Source: Motacilla alba alba (taxonomy: Eukaryota > Chordata > Aves > Passeriformes > Motacillidae). From it: DNA of 64,000 nt. The translations under genes were made by a program, and so were the position numbers. This document shows positions 23,301 through 59,589 of the stretch, one piece after another. The stretch is from positions 5,648,618-5,712,617 of the forward strand of contig NC_052032.1 in assembly GCF_015832195.1 (NCBI RefSeq), read 5' to 3'. The notes below the pieces were generated by a model, which was not told the DNA's origin, did not search any database, and was given only the letters and a program-made list of their open reading frames with translations. Every line of letters starts with the position of its first letter. Positions within the stretch are counted from its first letter, which is position 1.

Positions 23301-26065
23301 TATTTTGACTGCCTCTTTGCCTCTAGTATCTGGGAACAAGCAGAGGTGTTATGTAACTGTACATCTCTTCATGGATTACGAGCAGGTGCTCTGGTAAGTT
23401 AGAGATGTTGGTGTAGAAAAAAATAAAAGTCAGGTTTAGCAACGATGTGTAATGGATATTTCATAAAAAATAAAAATAAAAACGAATACAAATAGGATGA
23501 CTGTATTATTTCAGTGACATATTATTAGTCACTGCCTGTTGTCTGTGTTACTGAACTGCTGTCCTGCTTCGAGGCAATTATCAGCCCTGAAATATTTTCA
23601 TCCAAAGGTTTAAATTGCAACAACTGTGAGGACATGTGGAAGATTCTTCTGTCATTATCTCACCCTTCAGTTCTAACATGAATGCTTGACTGGGAAGGTC
23701 TGTGACTAGTGGAGATGAATAAACAGTTGGAGCTGGTATTTGACTGGTTAATGTGTGTGCCAAACTGTGTGTGTAGAGCTGGGGAGGCTCAGCAGTTCCT
23801 GGGGGCTGTCAGACTGATCACACACAGCAAACCAGCCCTGTGTCTCTGCCTGTGGCTCCCAGCAAGCCCTGATGTGCCAGTCAGGCTTTGCTATCAAGTA
23901 CAAGCTTGTGTGTTCTTGAAATGTGCCTTCAACTCACAGGTGTATACTCAGTAACTTGAAAGCTTTCATATACTCTAAAAACTTGTCTTGCACTCCAAGG
24001 GGAAATCTTTGTTCTTTATACAGAGCCCGAGCCTGCAAGTTGTCTGTGGAAAACCAGGCTCCCAGCATAGATGGACAGTTGTTAAGCAGTTGTTAAGCAG
24101 TTTCAGCGATGGTAAAATGATCCTTGTTTTGTGTTTCTCTACAATAATTTCCAATTCTTTGGGATGGAAGGCTGTGAAACCATGAGTTGTTATTAATTAC
24201 ATTGATTTACTTGCATGATTGTATGTATGCCCAGTTTGCCTTGCAGAAATACTTAGGGGGAGATTCGCTCTCCTTTTTTCACACATCCCCGCATTATATT
24301 GGAGAGGATTTTAGCACGTTTTCCGATTTCATCTGCCAAACTGGGGGGTCAAGTTTACAATTTACAGCTGACTTGACAGTCCAGAAAGCACACATGATTA
24401 CCAATTATGTCTCTGTCTTGTAGTAACATATCTAACCAGGGAAAGAAACACTGGAGATCTGAATTTAAGGAGCAAATATGAAATTTCCTTTACAAAGAAA
24501 GGAAATTGAGTCTCTTTAGTCAATTTTGAGGAAAATGTGCAGTTATAACTGTACATTTAAACTCTCAACAGTTATTCAAGGACTAAAACTGCCTTAGAGG
24601 TTAGCTACAGGTCATAAAAACTTTAGAAAGATTTGAAGGAAGGTAACGGAGTATTTATCAATAAACTCTCTACATTTTTGGGGGTTCTTTTGTTTCTGTT
24701 TCAGGGATATTAAACTCATATTCTTTTAATATTTGCATGTATTTATGTTCTTTTTAAAATTTATATATAATCTATATTCCCTTTTATGTTGATAATAGCT
24801 AATTTAGGGTAGTAAAAACAGATCTTGGAAATGATTTTTAACAGTATAGCAGTTAAAATTCATGATTACTTGGTTTTAGATACATCAGAGTATCACCATA
24901 ACAGTGTACTTCAGGAATACCTGGTAATTTATAGACTAAACAAGGGCTTCTAGTCCAGAACTGACAGGTGCCACTTGTTCCTGCTTGGATTAGCTTTCAA
25001 ACTTGCCACCTGTATTTCAAATTATAGACCTTCAAAGACTGATCTAGAGAAAGACAATATAGTAAATTACAGGTGAAAAAAAGAGGAAAAAAACCCAAGC
25101 AGATACAACTGCATAGTCAAGAGACCCAAACGAAACAGAAGGAAGCAAATCAAGCTGCACACATGAGTTTACCTTGTCTGAATTGGAAGATATCCATATT
25201 AATCAATCTTGGGAGATGCAGCCACAATAAAGAAAGAGTCATCTGGCTGTGATGGGCTTCAGGAAGGCCTTGAGACATCCTCCCCTTGGGGAGGATTTCA
25301 TAATCTTGCATTTATAAAGTTGTGATGCTTTGCTTACCTTTTATGCCCAGCAGTTACAACTGCTGTATGTGAAACCAGAGAAGTAAGGGATGGCAGCTCC
25401 TCTCTCCTGCTGCTTGCGCGGGGAAGCACAACACAAACCCTGCACATGCCACAGCCCTTGTGGGTGGCGGTGGAAGCGAGGACATAGCTGGGGGGAAGTG
25501 ACAGCTGGGAATACAAAAGAAGAAAACAATGGGGATTTGGAAGCAACAGGTGGGAGCAGCATTCAGAAAAGTATAGTCAGGACTTCTGAGGAGGCAGGAG
25601 CTAATCCCGACCTCATTGAGTAGATCCAGTAGAAAAACAACTTGAAGAGGCAAAACAGGAAACGAGCAGGAAGACTATGCTAATGTTGTATGACCGGGGA
25701 AGCAAATACAGGCAGCAATTCCTACTTCATCAAAACTGTACTGGTTTCTTAACCTGACCTGTATCCTAACACTCATCTGTGAATGATATGCTGCTGCTTT
25801 TGATAGAAAAGAGTGACTTGGCTATTCCTTTAAGAGCAAACGCGGGCGAGCCGTAGCTGTGGAGCTGCACTGAGCTCTTCCATGACAGGTGGACAGGAAA
25901 GGGACAAAAAGGGTTATTTAAAGTCTGCCTGCTCTCGGTGCAGTGGCAGGTGTGCTGGCAGGCAGCTCTGTGACCTTCTGGAGCTGAGCTCCCCAGTAAC
26001 TGAGCTGGATGTGACTGACAGGGCTCTGTGCCTTCAACACAGAATGTCCCAAGTTATTTATATGG

Positions 26066-26400
26066 GTTTGTTTAGTCTCGAGGAGGCTCGGGGGCACCTC
26101 ATTGCTCTCCACAACCACCTGAAAAGAGGGGTGGGGGCCGGTCTCTTCTGCCTTACCTGCAGTGAGAGGCCTGAAGCTGAGATGGGAGATTCTGATAAGT
26201 TGCTTGAGAGAGATTTTTCCCTGCTAGGGTGGCCATGCTTTGGAATAGGTGGAGTCACTATCCCTGGAGGTGTTCAGAAGGTGTCTGGATCTGGTTCTGG
26301 GCGATGTGCTTTAATGCTTTGGGGGTTACAGTGGTTGTACTGGATGAACATTGGACACTGATGTTCTTAAAGGTCTGTTCCAGCCTTGGCGATTCCCTGA
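26066..26400 (+). mobile_element. CR1 LINE, 5'-truncated 3' tail
   Basis: The sequence follows the avian CR1 3' end: a GAGGAGGCTCGGGGG-type start, CTCATTGCTCTCCACAAC, GGTCTCTTCTGCC, the GGAGTCACTATCCCTGGAGG block, and an ending TCTTAAAGGTCTGTTCCAGCC just before a decayed ATTCTATG-type terminus. It is diverged and non-coding, in plus orientation, about 200 bp upstream of the SET CpG island. Confidence 0.85.
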
Positions 26401-26758
26401 CTGCTTTGTGCCACGTCCCAGGTAGGGCAGGCAGCGCAGTGAGACGTGGGTGCCACGTCCCCACAGCGCGGCAGGCTGGAAACGCGACCTCACTCGCAGC
26501 AGGGAAGCGCTGAGCCTACAAGCCTACAACCGGGGGAACACCTCACGCAGGGGGACAGCACCCTTCTGAGCACAGTTTGGAGGTCGGGGATCCCGAAATC
26601 CATTCCTGCCCCGAGATGTCCCCCGGTCGGGGGAGGGCACGGGCCGCATTCCGGCCGGGCCAGGGCTCGGTGCCTCCGCGGGCCGTGAGGGAACGGGGCG
26701 GGACTCGCGGGGCCTCGCGCGCGCCGCGACAGCGAGGGCGCGCGGGCACGTGCGGCCG

Positions 26759-27080
26759 CACGCATGCGCGGCCCCTTCTACACACCCCGCGCGCGCCCCC
26801 GCCCTCCCGCGCGCGCCGTCCTCTGTGTCTCCGCGCTGCGGCCACGCCCCCCCCCCACGCTCTCCCACCAATGAGCGCCCGGCTTGGGGCGGTCGGGGGG
26901 CGCGGCCTCTCCACGGCTGCGCACGCGGGACCTCCCCGGCGTGTGTGTGTGTGCGGAGAGCAGTGCGCCTGCGCATCGTACCGCCCGCGGCACAGCGCGC
27001 CCGGGGCGGGGGGCTCGGTGCGCACGCGCGGTGGGGCCGCCGTGGCCCGGCCGGGCGGGGGGGGGGGCCGCGCATGCGTG
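26759..27080. promoter_or_regulatory. SET: Cluster of four NRF1-like palindromes
   Basis: Against the NRF1 consensus YGCGCAYGCGCR, 27019-27030 is a perfect match. The sites at 26759-26770, 26964-26975 and 27069-27080 each have one mismatch. All lie within about 600 bp upstream of the SET start codon. Binding is inferred. Confidence 0.6.
26868..26872 (+). promoter_or_regulatory. SET: CCAAT box in SET promoter
   Basis: CCAAT in the context CACCAATGAG, typical of NF-Y sites, lies about 485 bp upstream of the SET ATG inside the CpG island. Confidence 0.45.
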
Positions 27081-27354
27081 CCGCGTGCCCGCCCCTCGCC
27101 AGCAGCAGAGGAGGAGGTGGCGGTGGCGGCTCTGGGCGAGGGAGCGCGAGGGGAGTGAGAGGCGCCGTTGCCGCTCCGGTATCCGGCAGGACCGCGCGGA
27201 GGAGGCGGGAGCGCCCCGGCGGCGGAGGGACCTGAGTGGCGGCGGCAACAGCAGCAGCAGCAGGAGGAGTCAGTGCCCGGCCCCCCCCCCCCCCGCGCAG
27301 CCCCGTTGCAGCCCCCCCCCTCCCTCCCGCCCTCCGCGCTCCGCAGCCTCCAAC

Positions 27355-33409
<6,055 letters not shown>

Positions 33410-34350
33410 TTGAACACTGATGGATTCCAAACCCCCTTTTTACCTTTTTAATTTTTCTCCAGTCCCTGGGAGCAAGTTGCTGTCTTTTTTTTCTTGTGCT
33501 CAGTCGCCTTGTTCTCTTGAGGTCTCTTTTTCTCTCCTCTACACCATGGTTCACAATTTCTTTTTGGGGAAATATCTTGAGCAGAATACAGTGGAAAAGA
33601 ATCTACCAGTTTCTGTTTCAAGTTCATTTTTATCCCTTTCTGTCTCAAAACAAAAACTGTTTATGAATTCAACACACCATGTTCTGTGGGAAAAAAGAAA
33701 ACCTTCTGCTCCCTTCACTCTGCTGGAAGCTGAAGAGTGCTAGGCCCCTGTGTAGTAGTGCATAGAATCTAGCTTTTTTCCTTCTTTCTCTGTATATTGG
33801 GCTCAGAGATTACACTGTGTCTCTATGTGAATATGGACAGTTAGCATTTACCAACATGTATCTGTCTACTTTCTCTTGTTTAAAAAAAAAAGAAAAAAAC
33901 AACAAAAAAAATAAAAATAAAAATGGGGTTATAGAAGGTCAGCCGGGGTGGGTTTCAGAAGTTTGGGTGGGTTAAGTGGGCATTTTGACAACATGGCTTC
34001 TTCTCCTTTGGCATGTTTAATTGTGATGTTTAACAAACATCCTTGCAGTTTAAGATGACACTTTTAAAATAAAATCTTCTCCTAATGATGACTTTGAGCC
34101 CTGCCACTTGATGGAGAATCAGCAGAACCTGTAGGATCTTATTTGGAATTGACATTCTCTATTGTAATTTTGTTCTTGTTTATTTTTAAATTTTTTTTTT
34201 GTTTTTTTTTTTGGTGGTTTTTTTCCTTTTTTTTCTTTTTTGGTTTTTTTTTTTTTTTTGTTTCACTGGAAAGGAAAGAAAGATGCTCAGTTTTAAACGT
34301 TAAAGTGTACAAGTTGCTTTGTTACAATAAAACTAAATGTGTACACAAAG
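33410..34350 (+). other. SET: SET 3' UTR with several poly(A) signals
   Basis: The non-coding end of SET contains AATAAA at 33910-33915, 33916-33921, 34068-34073 and 34326-34331. This suggests alternative 3' ends of roughly 0.5 to 0.95 kb. The region is T-rich. Confidence 0.7.
34184..34260 (+). repeat. T-rich low-complexity tract
   Basis: About 75 bp of almost pure T with scattered G and C lies between the last two SET poly(A) signals. In the longest transcript form it would be a U-rich 3' UTR element. Confidence 0.9.
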
Positions 34351-37300
34351 GGACTGGTTGGTCTTCACTGAAAGAAACAGCTTTTATATCCTATTTAGAA
34401 CCTGCTGTAGTTTCTTGGCATTTTTGGGGGCATTTTGTCAGTATTTCTGTAGTGCAGTGCAGCCTTGTGGTTGTGTGGACTGAACCAGTTCATGTAGTTC
34501 CCACTATTTCAGTTCTTGTAAAGTGTTTCCTGTGGTAGTTCCTACTGCACACTGACTCTTGAGTTCCCTGCAGGGTCATGTGCTGTGTGTGAAGACACAG
34601 GTATATATTCATGTTTTGCAAAAAGGAAAGTCACTTGATTTGTAGAATTTGTAGTAATTTGCAGTACTGTACCTCCAGTACATCAGTTTGCATGAAAATA
34701 CCATGCAAGCTCAGAATAAAAAGACCAAGGGGTGGTTTTGAAATATTTGGGTGGTTTTGTAAGTCTTTTCAGTTGAAAACAAATCTTAATTGCAAGCTAA
34801 TTTGGGAGCTATTTCAAAGAGCAAGATTCTTAGTAAAGTTCATGTATAAAAAGTTGCTACTTCACTGCTTTTTTTTTCCTTGGTAGCAGCATGTATATGT
34901 GCTTTAGATACACTGTACTCTCATTTTAAGAGACTGCATTTGAGAAACTTGTAACAATTTCACATAAGAGGGTGTTGGAACTGGTATTCCACAAAATGTA
35001 ATGGAAGATGTTTTAACATGCTTTGCTTTTGAAATATTTAAGAAAAAATGTTCTATCAGCTCATCTGAAATTCAAACAGCTCTTTGGATGTGTAGAAAAG
35101 ACTGTCTTCTGGGAAGACTTGTTATATTCTCTGATTCCTTTTCCTCACAGAATTTGCTGTAGTCAAATTCAGCTTTTTTTGATGCTTAAGAATACACTTG
35201 GCAGAACAAGATCAATGTCTGGTTGAGACGTGCACAAATAACGTGTGAGGGAAAACATTCTGTAAGTGTGTGGTCCAGCTTGGATTCAATCCAGTTATCA
35301 GAGACAATGCAACGTCCAGTCTCATGTGATCAATGCAAAAATAAGACAACCGTGTACTTTATTCCATCTCAACAAAAGCTTCTGCCCTCATCCTGCTTTG
35401 CAGAGCCAAGTACAACGTTGATCAGTAAAGGTTTCCTACCATCTAGAGAGAGAAGGAACAAAACCCATGAAGTCTATAAATTTTAGTGTTTTTTAATTTG
35501 ATTCCTTTTTGTTGTAAGATTGAAAATAGCTTCCTGTTGTGGTAGAGGGTCGATGTGCTGTTTCTTGCCATGATGCCTCATTACTTAATTTTTATGTAGT
35601 CCTAATTGTAGTTCCTCAAGGAAAATAATCTTTTGCTAGTGTTGAATGCTTTAGGAAAAATATTGTGCCATTGTTGTTCCATCCCTGTTGGTTACTAGCA
35701 GAAAACTTATAAAAACTGGTTTGAAAGTAATCAAAGCTTCAGGCTCTGTAAAGTCAAATAGCAGGAACAAGAAATGAGAAGTCTGGATAATTAAATGCTA
35801 CTTAAGAGATTTTTCTTGCGCATTCTTTAGGATTTTACAGGGTGCCAAAATACTCTTGCTACTGTACTGATAATACTGAATTTGCTGTGAAACTTGAGGG
35901 TTTACTCCTGGCAATGGCTAAAGAGTAAACTGACATGGTAAAACAATAAACCATATTAGTTAAGTGTTATTTTAATTTTTTTTTTCCTAGCATGGAAATG
36001 GTTAGGGATTAACACATTTCTCTGCAATGCTCAAGAAATACTACAGCTGGCCATCGTGTGCTCTGACTGTTCACTTAATGTCTAATTTGGCTGAATATGT
36101 GTAATGGGTGTCCATTTTTTACTGGATTTATTTTATATGTGTATAAAGAGCTTTTAAAAAGACATCTACCTTGGATAATAATGGGCAATTCATTCTTATT
36201 AAATATCATTAATTCCCCACTGCTTGAGCTCCTCACATACAGTTAATCCCACCATGTGAAGTTTGTCACAGGTGGTAAATGACTTCAGGTTTTTGGGCTT
36301 GAATTTCCAGGGTTAGAACATAGAGTTGGCAGCAATTTAATAAAGGTGAAGCTGCTGTGCTGGGGCTATATGGCCTAACTATCTCAAAGGTTATTTTTAA
36401 GTTTAAAGTTTGATTGCTATAAAATGGAATCTTCTGTCTGTAATTTCTCGTGCCAAAGGAAACAAATACAGCTGAGTGTGTAAATACAGTCAGGAAGGTT
36501 TGGGGTTTTTAAAGAGATTATCTGTGTACTTATTCATACTTGTCAACATAGTTTCTGTCCCTGTAAACAAGCATTATCTGAATCGATTTCTCAGTCATTT
36601 ATGATATTCATTTGAATCTGTAAGTTCTTTGTACCACACTAAACCAGGTGCATAAGGATAGTTCTTTGTTTATTGGATACTGTTCCTGAATTTTGAAGCC
36701 ATGTTGTTTTTTGTTTTGGTTTGATTTTTTTTTTGTTTTTTAAAGAGAATGAAATCAATGAAATAATTTCTCTGCTGTACCTTCAAGCTATCCTTCTGTT
36801 TGAAGGAATTAAAATACATTTAACTGTTACTTGATGTTACCATTTCTAAGAGTCTTTTTCAGAAAAATCACTTTTTTAGTCCCAAACTCGGCACACTCTT
36901 TCAGGGGTGACGTGGACAGTGCTTGCTTTTCCTTTATGGAGAAGAGTGAGGGGAGGTCGCAAGTGACTGGTACACGACACTTGCTTCCTGCGGGAAACAT
37001 TTATGCTTAATGTCCTTCCTCCCTCTCCTAGATTAAAAATTGAAACTTTTAAGACTTTTTCTTGATCGTCACCTTCTCTGCGTGCTGTCTGGGGTAGAAT
37101 GGAGGACAGGGACTGCCGGTTCAAGGTCGGGACGCACCTTTAGCCCCCGCCCTGCTCCGGGAACCCGCAAAGAGCTCCCGGGCCGCTGCCACTGCCCCTT
37201 GCTGGCTCCGGGCAGGACCTGGAGATCATCCAGGATCATCCCCGGGATCATCCCCGCAGCAGGGCTGGTGCCCTGCGGGATCCTGGAGGGGCACGTCGTG

Positions 37301-38400
37301 CTCCCAGTCGTGACATTACCTTCCCACGGGAAGGAGCTGCTGATCCCACGTATCGGCCCCCTCTCTCCGCAGGATTTGCGGGACACAGCTGAACCGTGCC
37401 TGGGGAAGGGGGCTGGGATACTGGGTGGCCAGGGACACGGCTCTGGGGTCACTTGGGAGCTGAGAGGCAGCCCTTTCCTTCCAGGCTGGGGCACTCCAGC
37501 TCCCCAGCATCCCTGAACTGCCCCTGCCCTTCCTCTGCCTCCCCTGGAGGGTCTGAGACCTAAAGGAAAGAGGGGGAAGCTGCTGTAGGAACCCTGAGTG
37601 TGTGGTGGGCAAAGGACACCAGCCCAGAGCCCCCCAAGCACGTCCCCAGTGACAGCCAAACACAGCCTTGATCCCAACTGCTGGGACAGATCTGCTGGAG
37701 GTGTAGAAGCATCCCTGCTCCTCTGGAACTTGGTCTACACTTGCTAGTTTGATTTTCCCCTTTCCAGTATTTCCACTGAATGAACAGTCATTAAAATAAT
37801 TGCTCAAACACTAAACAGAGCCTGGACCGTGTTCTAAATAGCATCAGGTTTCTGAAGGGTTTATATTAATCAAATTCACTTGCTTTATTAACAACAGGGG
37901 CATCTTCAAAGGCTTTGTATTAATTTAAGGCTTTATCAATTCAAGTCAGTTAAGCTAGGCTCAAATATTTAATTTTATGATGAGTTCCTTTTATTAATTA
38001 CTCAGTTGCAAATCACTTACAAAATGTTTAGGCTAGAAAAACCTTTCTAATTAAGTTACAGGAACACATTTCTGTTTATTAGTATATTTCTAAATTTGTA
38101 TGTGGGAATAGTATCACCTCCAAATGCCTTCTGATTCACAGTTGTGCAGTGCTCCATGATTGAAAAGCACATTCGTAGGATAGAAACATTATGTAATACT
38201 GCTGAGGAGTGTCTTTAAACACCTGAAAGCAACAAATATATTTTTATTTTGTTTAAAGCACTGGGCTGGTGACACACTGTCGGTTCTGTGTGATGCTGTG
38301 GCACTACTGCAGCACGGTGTTAATTCACTACGGTAGCTAGGGGATTGCAGCCAGCCTCGCCAATGCACGTGGGACATTTTTCACTCAAATATTCAGCAGA
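34351..38400. other. Interval between SET and PKN3
   Basis: AT-rich DNA with no recognisable coding exon or RNA gene. Around 37070-37680 it becomes GC-richer and has open frames on both strands, but none has protein character that I recognise. Part of the left end could belong to longer SET 3' UTR forms. Confidence 0.55.
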
Positions 38401-39051
38401 AACTGCGTGTGAAGGGGCAATTCCGCAGGGGAAAACTTCCCCATAGCCCAGCATCGCCCCGTTCCAGGGATGGGATGCAGGGATCCCGTCGCAAGGACAG
38501 CTGCGCTTCGCTGGTTCCCCTTCGAGCAAGCGCCGGTCACGAGCCCCTGTGGAGAACTGAAACTGGGAACCACCCGACGGCCCCGGCACAAAGGGCCCGG
38601 CCGGGGCCACCGCGGGGCTTTCTGCTCAGGGCTTCCAGAGGGACAGCGGGGATCCGCCACTGCGCCTCCCGTCCCCTCCCTTCGGCACGGACCCGCGGCC
38701 TCTGCGCCACCGCGGGCACTGACCCCTCCAGCCTCTCTCCAGCCTCTCCTTCCCCGCCGGGCGATGTCCGCTACCTCCGCGTCCGCGGCGTCCTCGCTCC
38801 TTCCCGCCGCCTCACCGGACCTCGACCGCGCGTTTCCCCCCGGGGCGGGCGGAGGCGGCGGCGCCTCCTCAGCCGGGGGCCGGAGCGGCGGCTGCCCCGG
38901 GGCCGTGTGGGGAAGGGCGGCTCCCGCTCCTTGTCCCGCTCCCGCTCCCGAGGGCCGCCCGCCGGCAGCTCCCCCGGGCCGCCCCCGCGAGAGGGCGCTG
39001 GCGGCGGCCCCGGGACCGCCGAGTTTGAAAAGTGCCGGTCCGGGCGGAGCA

Positions 39052-56317
<17,266 letters not shown>

Positions 56318-56975
56318 TTCCTGGGCTACAAAAACATGAAGAGATTGTTACCACCTTGAGAGAACATAGAGAAAACTTTGCAGGGCCAGTGGAAAGGCCA
56401 ACAGGATTTGTAGTACAGGTAGTCCCAGGATGGCCCCAGGATGAGGTGCCCTGCAAGCTGAATTAACCTGCTGTGGGTTTTCCAGCCTCACGTGTTGGAA
56501 GGACCCTGGATGTCAATTACCTTTAAGGAATAATTAATGTTTGATGGGGTATATCTTCTTCTGTCATTGAATGTAGATGAAATTTGGAATTTAAGCTGGA
56601 CTTGCAATCAAATCCTCTCTGCAACCCAGGTTACCCTTTGCAAAAAGCCTGAGTAAGTAGTGTGATTTTTAAACTTGTAGCATAGCAGGGGAGTGGCCAC
56701 TTCTCACTGATTTTCTAGAGATGCAGCATTCCCTCCTGGTAATGATTGTATGACATTTCCCACTCATCAAAATGTGTGTGCCAGACAAGGAATGGATTTT
56801 AACACTACCAAGACAATGATGTTTGATAATGATCCAAGTGATTTATCGGAAGGAAGATGAATCTTTCTGCTTAAGGGTGCCAACTCTTAGCTATTGTTTA
56901 TAATGATATCAAACTCCACAGCTTTGCACATGTTTTTTTTCTTTTTTTGAAAATAAAGATACCTTTCTATATAAT
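56318..56975 (+). other. PKN3: PKN3 3' UTR and poly(A) signal
   Basis: The non-coding sequence after the TGA ends near AATAAA at 56952-56957, followed by T-rich sequence. The expected 3' UTR is about 650 nt. Confidence 0.7.
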
Positions 56976-57865
56976 AAATATTCAGCTTTTTATCTCCTTT
57001 GTGTCAGCTGAATGTTTCAGATCAGGGCTAACCAAAATGCTTAACAGGCAGGACTTTTGTTTTCTCCATAAATGCCAGTAGTAATATTTTCTTTCTTTCT
57101 TCCTTCTCACTCAGGTTGTCTGTGTACATATTGCATGGTGTCATCAGCTGTCAGATACCCATGCCTGCAGTCAGCTTATGTCTCCACAGATTTTATCACT
57201 GTGTACATCCTGTATCATTTTTGGGGACAGCTAAGTAATCACAGTACTGCAAAATCAGTGAGTTAAAGGTGATTTCATTGCCTCATAATCTATCTTGTAA
57301 TTATACTCAATAACATACATTTTCATGTCTTAAATTCATAATGTTAGCTCATTGGGCAAAAAGGGAAGGGTTTTTAGAGAGAAGGCATCTGATGCAAACA
57401 AGGACACAATCATTGCTCTTTCAGTTTGGCTTCACCACACAGAGACAGGAGTGGGACTAAGGCAACTGTGCTGTAGCTGGAAACGAGGATCTAGGGAATT
57501 GTTAAGCCAAGGCAGGTCCCAGTGCTTCAGGATTCAGCGAGGTAAGAGCTCTGTTTGTGCAAACCAGGGATATTTCACACTCAACCTAGATTTCCTATTT
57601 TCAGAGCCAAGTATAGCTGCTTCTGAAAATTCCCATGTACAAAGATCCTTTCAACCTCCCGCTCACCCTGGCAGTGCACTGGCCTGTTTAGAGCAGGATC
57701 CACATTTTCCTCATTCTTGTTGGAGTGGCAGTGGCTGTTGGCCTCTGTGGTGTATTTTGTGGCTTCAGTTCAAGGCCACTGTGCAGTGGGAGGTAGCACA
57801 GTGGATTGTTGGCACAGGTGAAGCCGAGAACTTGGGTTCAAACAAAGAGTCATAGACAATTTAGA
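56976..57865. other. Interval between the convergent PKN3 and ZDHHC12 genes
   Basis: About 0.9 kb between the two proposed poly(A) sites. Open frames such as 57352-57855 have no recognisable protein character. No RNA gene or clear repeat was seen. Confidence 0.5.
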
Positions 57866-59589
57866 AATGCATATTTAATCTTTTATTTTATAATTTATGG
57901 TTGAGTAAAAAAAAAAAAAAAAAAAGGGTAAATTAACACCCATGTGTATTTTAAAGAAATACCAGACAGAGCAATACTGCTTTGAGCTGTTGTACTTGCT
58001 GATAAACTTTCACTTGACTGATACCTGAAGAACCAGGAACTGCAGTGTGACACATGATCCACTCTTTAGCAGGTACCACAGCAACACAAGCAAACTGCAG
58101 AATACTTCTGAATGGTGTACACTTCTTTACAAAAACAAGCTTTACAAAAACCATCCTTAGCATTCTGATATCCCTCCGATAAAGCTTCTACCCTGAACAA
58201 AGCAGACTGCACAGATTACAAACTCTGGAGCTGGTCAAAAAAAGGATCTTTTGCTGCATTTAAATTGCTTTTGGACTGTCATACTATGTTAGTAACTACA
58301 CTATTTTTTTCATGAGTGTTCATCAACTTTAAACCCTGAGTGCTTCTGAGTTGGTGTTAATTCCTGAGCCAAGACAATTAAGGCACAAGATAATTTTAAC
58401 TAACATTTTGTTGTGGTGGTTTTGCTTGTTTTGTTTGTTTTTGTTTTAACAGAAAAGGGTCAGGACTGAAATTTACACCACAGCCTTTTTTGTTTTAAAG
58501 CTAAGATCGATCATCCCAAACTTCCTTTTAGTTCCCCATGGAAATCTAAAGTATGACCTTTTATTTCAATGGAAAACAGATCCTCTTGCTGCTGTCCTGA
58601 AAGCTGTCAGCATCTCTCATCTCAGGACCTGGCAGCTTTTCTCTTGCATTGAAATTGTATTATTTTATTAAAATTTCACTAGTGAGTTGAGGTAGTAGTA
58701 GTTTTACCAACAGTGTTACTTTAGTTAGGCAGGAAGTACCCACCTCTGCTCCTCTCTGCTTCTCTCCCTGCAGCAAGCTACAGCAAAGGCCTGAGCATGT
58801 TATCTGCAGAAATAACTCAGTAGCCAAGGATTACTTTTCTGTCCAAAGAAAAGTGATGCTATCATTCTTCACTGACTTGATTCAAAACAGTGAATTGTTA
58901 GCAGCATCATCAACTTAAAAAGCTGTGGGGAAGCTGCTCAGGGCATCACAAAATATAGATTAATTATCACATAAGATTAATTGGATGTCTTACAGCTCTT
59001 TCTTATGCACATTAACAGTATTAAGCCTTAAGTCTTCATGGAAAGCATTAAGTTGAGGCATGTGGACAAAATAAAATTTGCTTTTGACTCTCTAAATATT
59101 TACTCAAATATTTCTCTTACATGCCTGATGCTACTGCCAAAAGGCACTGCAATTCTCACAGTCAGAACTTGGCTGAAAAAAGGCCACAGGAATTACACTG
59201 ATCCTGGTTGGTTTTATGTGTAATTGCTGCTGTTCCCTAGCAGCAAAAGGCAAGGGAGACCTTGGAGAAGAGAAGTGAACACGAATAGTCACATTAATCT
59301 TGCATTTCTTTTGGAGAGATGTGGATACACTTAACAAAAGGAAATAAATTTAGAGAGATACCTTGCTCAGTCTGGAAATCAGCTCCCAGAACTGTATTCT
59401 TGCCTTTAACAGTGTTGTTTATATATAAAAAATAACCCTGACTATCCCTGAAATGTAGTTTGCAGATGAACAGGTTGTGGAGCAGGTTGCATAGTCCATG
59501 ATGTGTGAAAGTTCAGTGCAAGGCAACAGCAGCCATTGCATTAGCAAAGCTGTACTCAGCAGCCTGCCAGGCGTGTTGGCACACTGGGA
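57866..59589 (-). other. ZDHHC12: Probable ZDHHC12 3' UTR
   Basis: On the minus strand downstream of the ZDHHC12 stop, a clear AATAAA lies at 57887-57882. This would give a 3' UTR of about 1.7 kb. Earlier signals are possible, for example near 58665, so the length is uncertain. Confidence 0.45.
57907..57925. repeat. Poly(A) tract of 19
   Basis: An uninterrupted A-run on the plus strand, which would be a U-run within the proposed ZDHHC12 3' UTR, close to its poly(A) signal. Confidence 0.9.

Larger units (their letters stand above)
15721..26065. other. Gene-free interval between DYNC2I2 and SET
   Basis: This stretch of about 10.3 kb is AT-richer than its flanks. I found no exon with convincing splice sites plus protein character. 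It holds several A- or T-tracts (near 17500-17575, 20310-20329, 20809-20819, 21783-21796, 22020-22039), a short duplicated GTTGTTAAGCA near 24074-24096, and a possible old CR1 scrap near 16455-16530. Open frames here are short and unrecognisable. Confidence 0.6.

Noticed and set aside
25277..25296. Perfect 9-bp inverted repeat with 2-bp loop (ATCCTCCCC / GGGGAGGAT)
   Set aside because: Such a hairpin is expected by chance about once in a few windows of this size. No terminator or RNA context was found.
37040..37807. Overlapping open frames on both strands between SET and PKN3
   Set aside because: They lie in a locally GC-rich stretch with Pro/Gly/Ser-rich translations. No splice structure or family was recognised.
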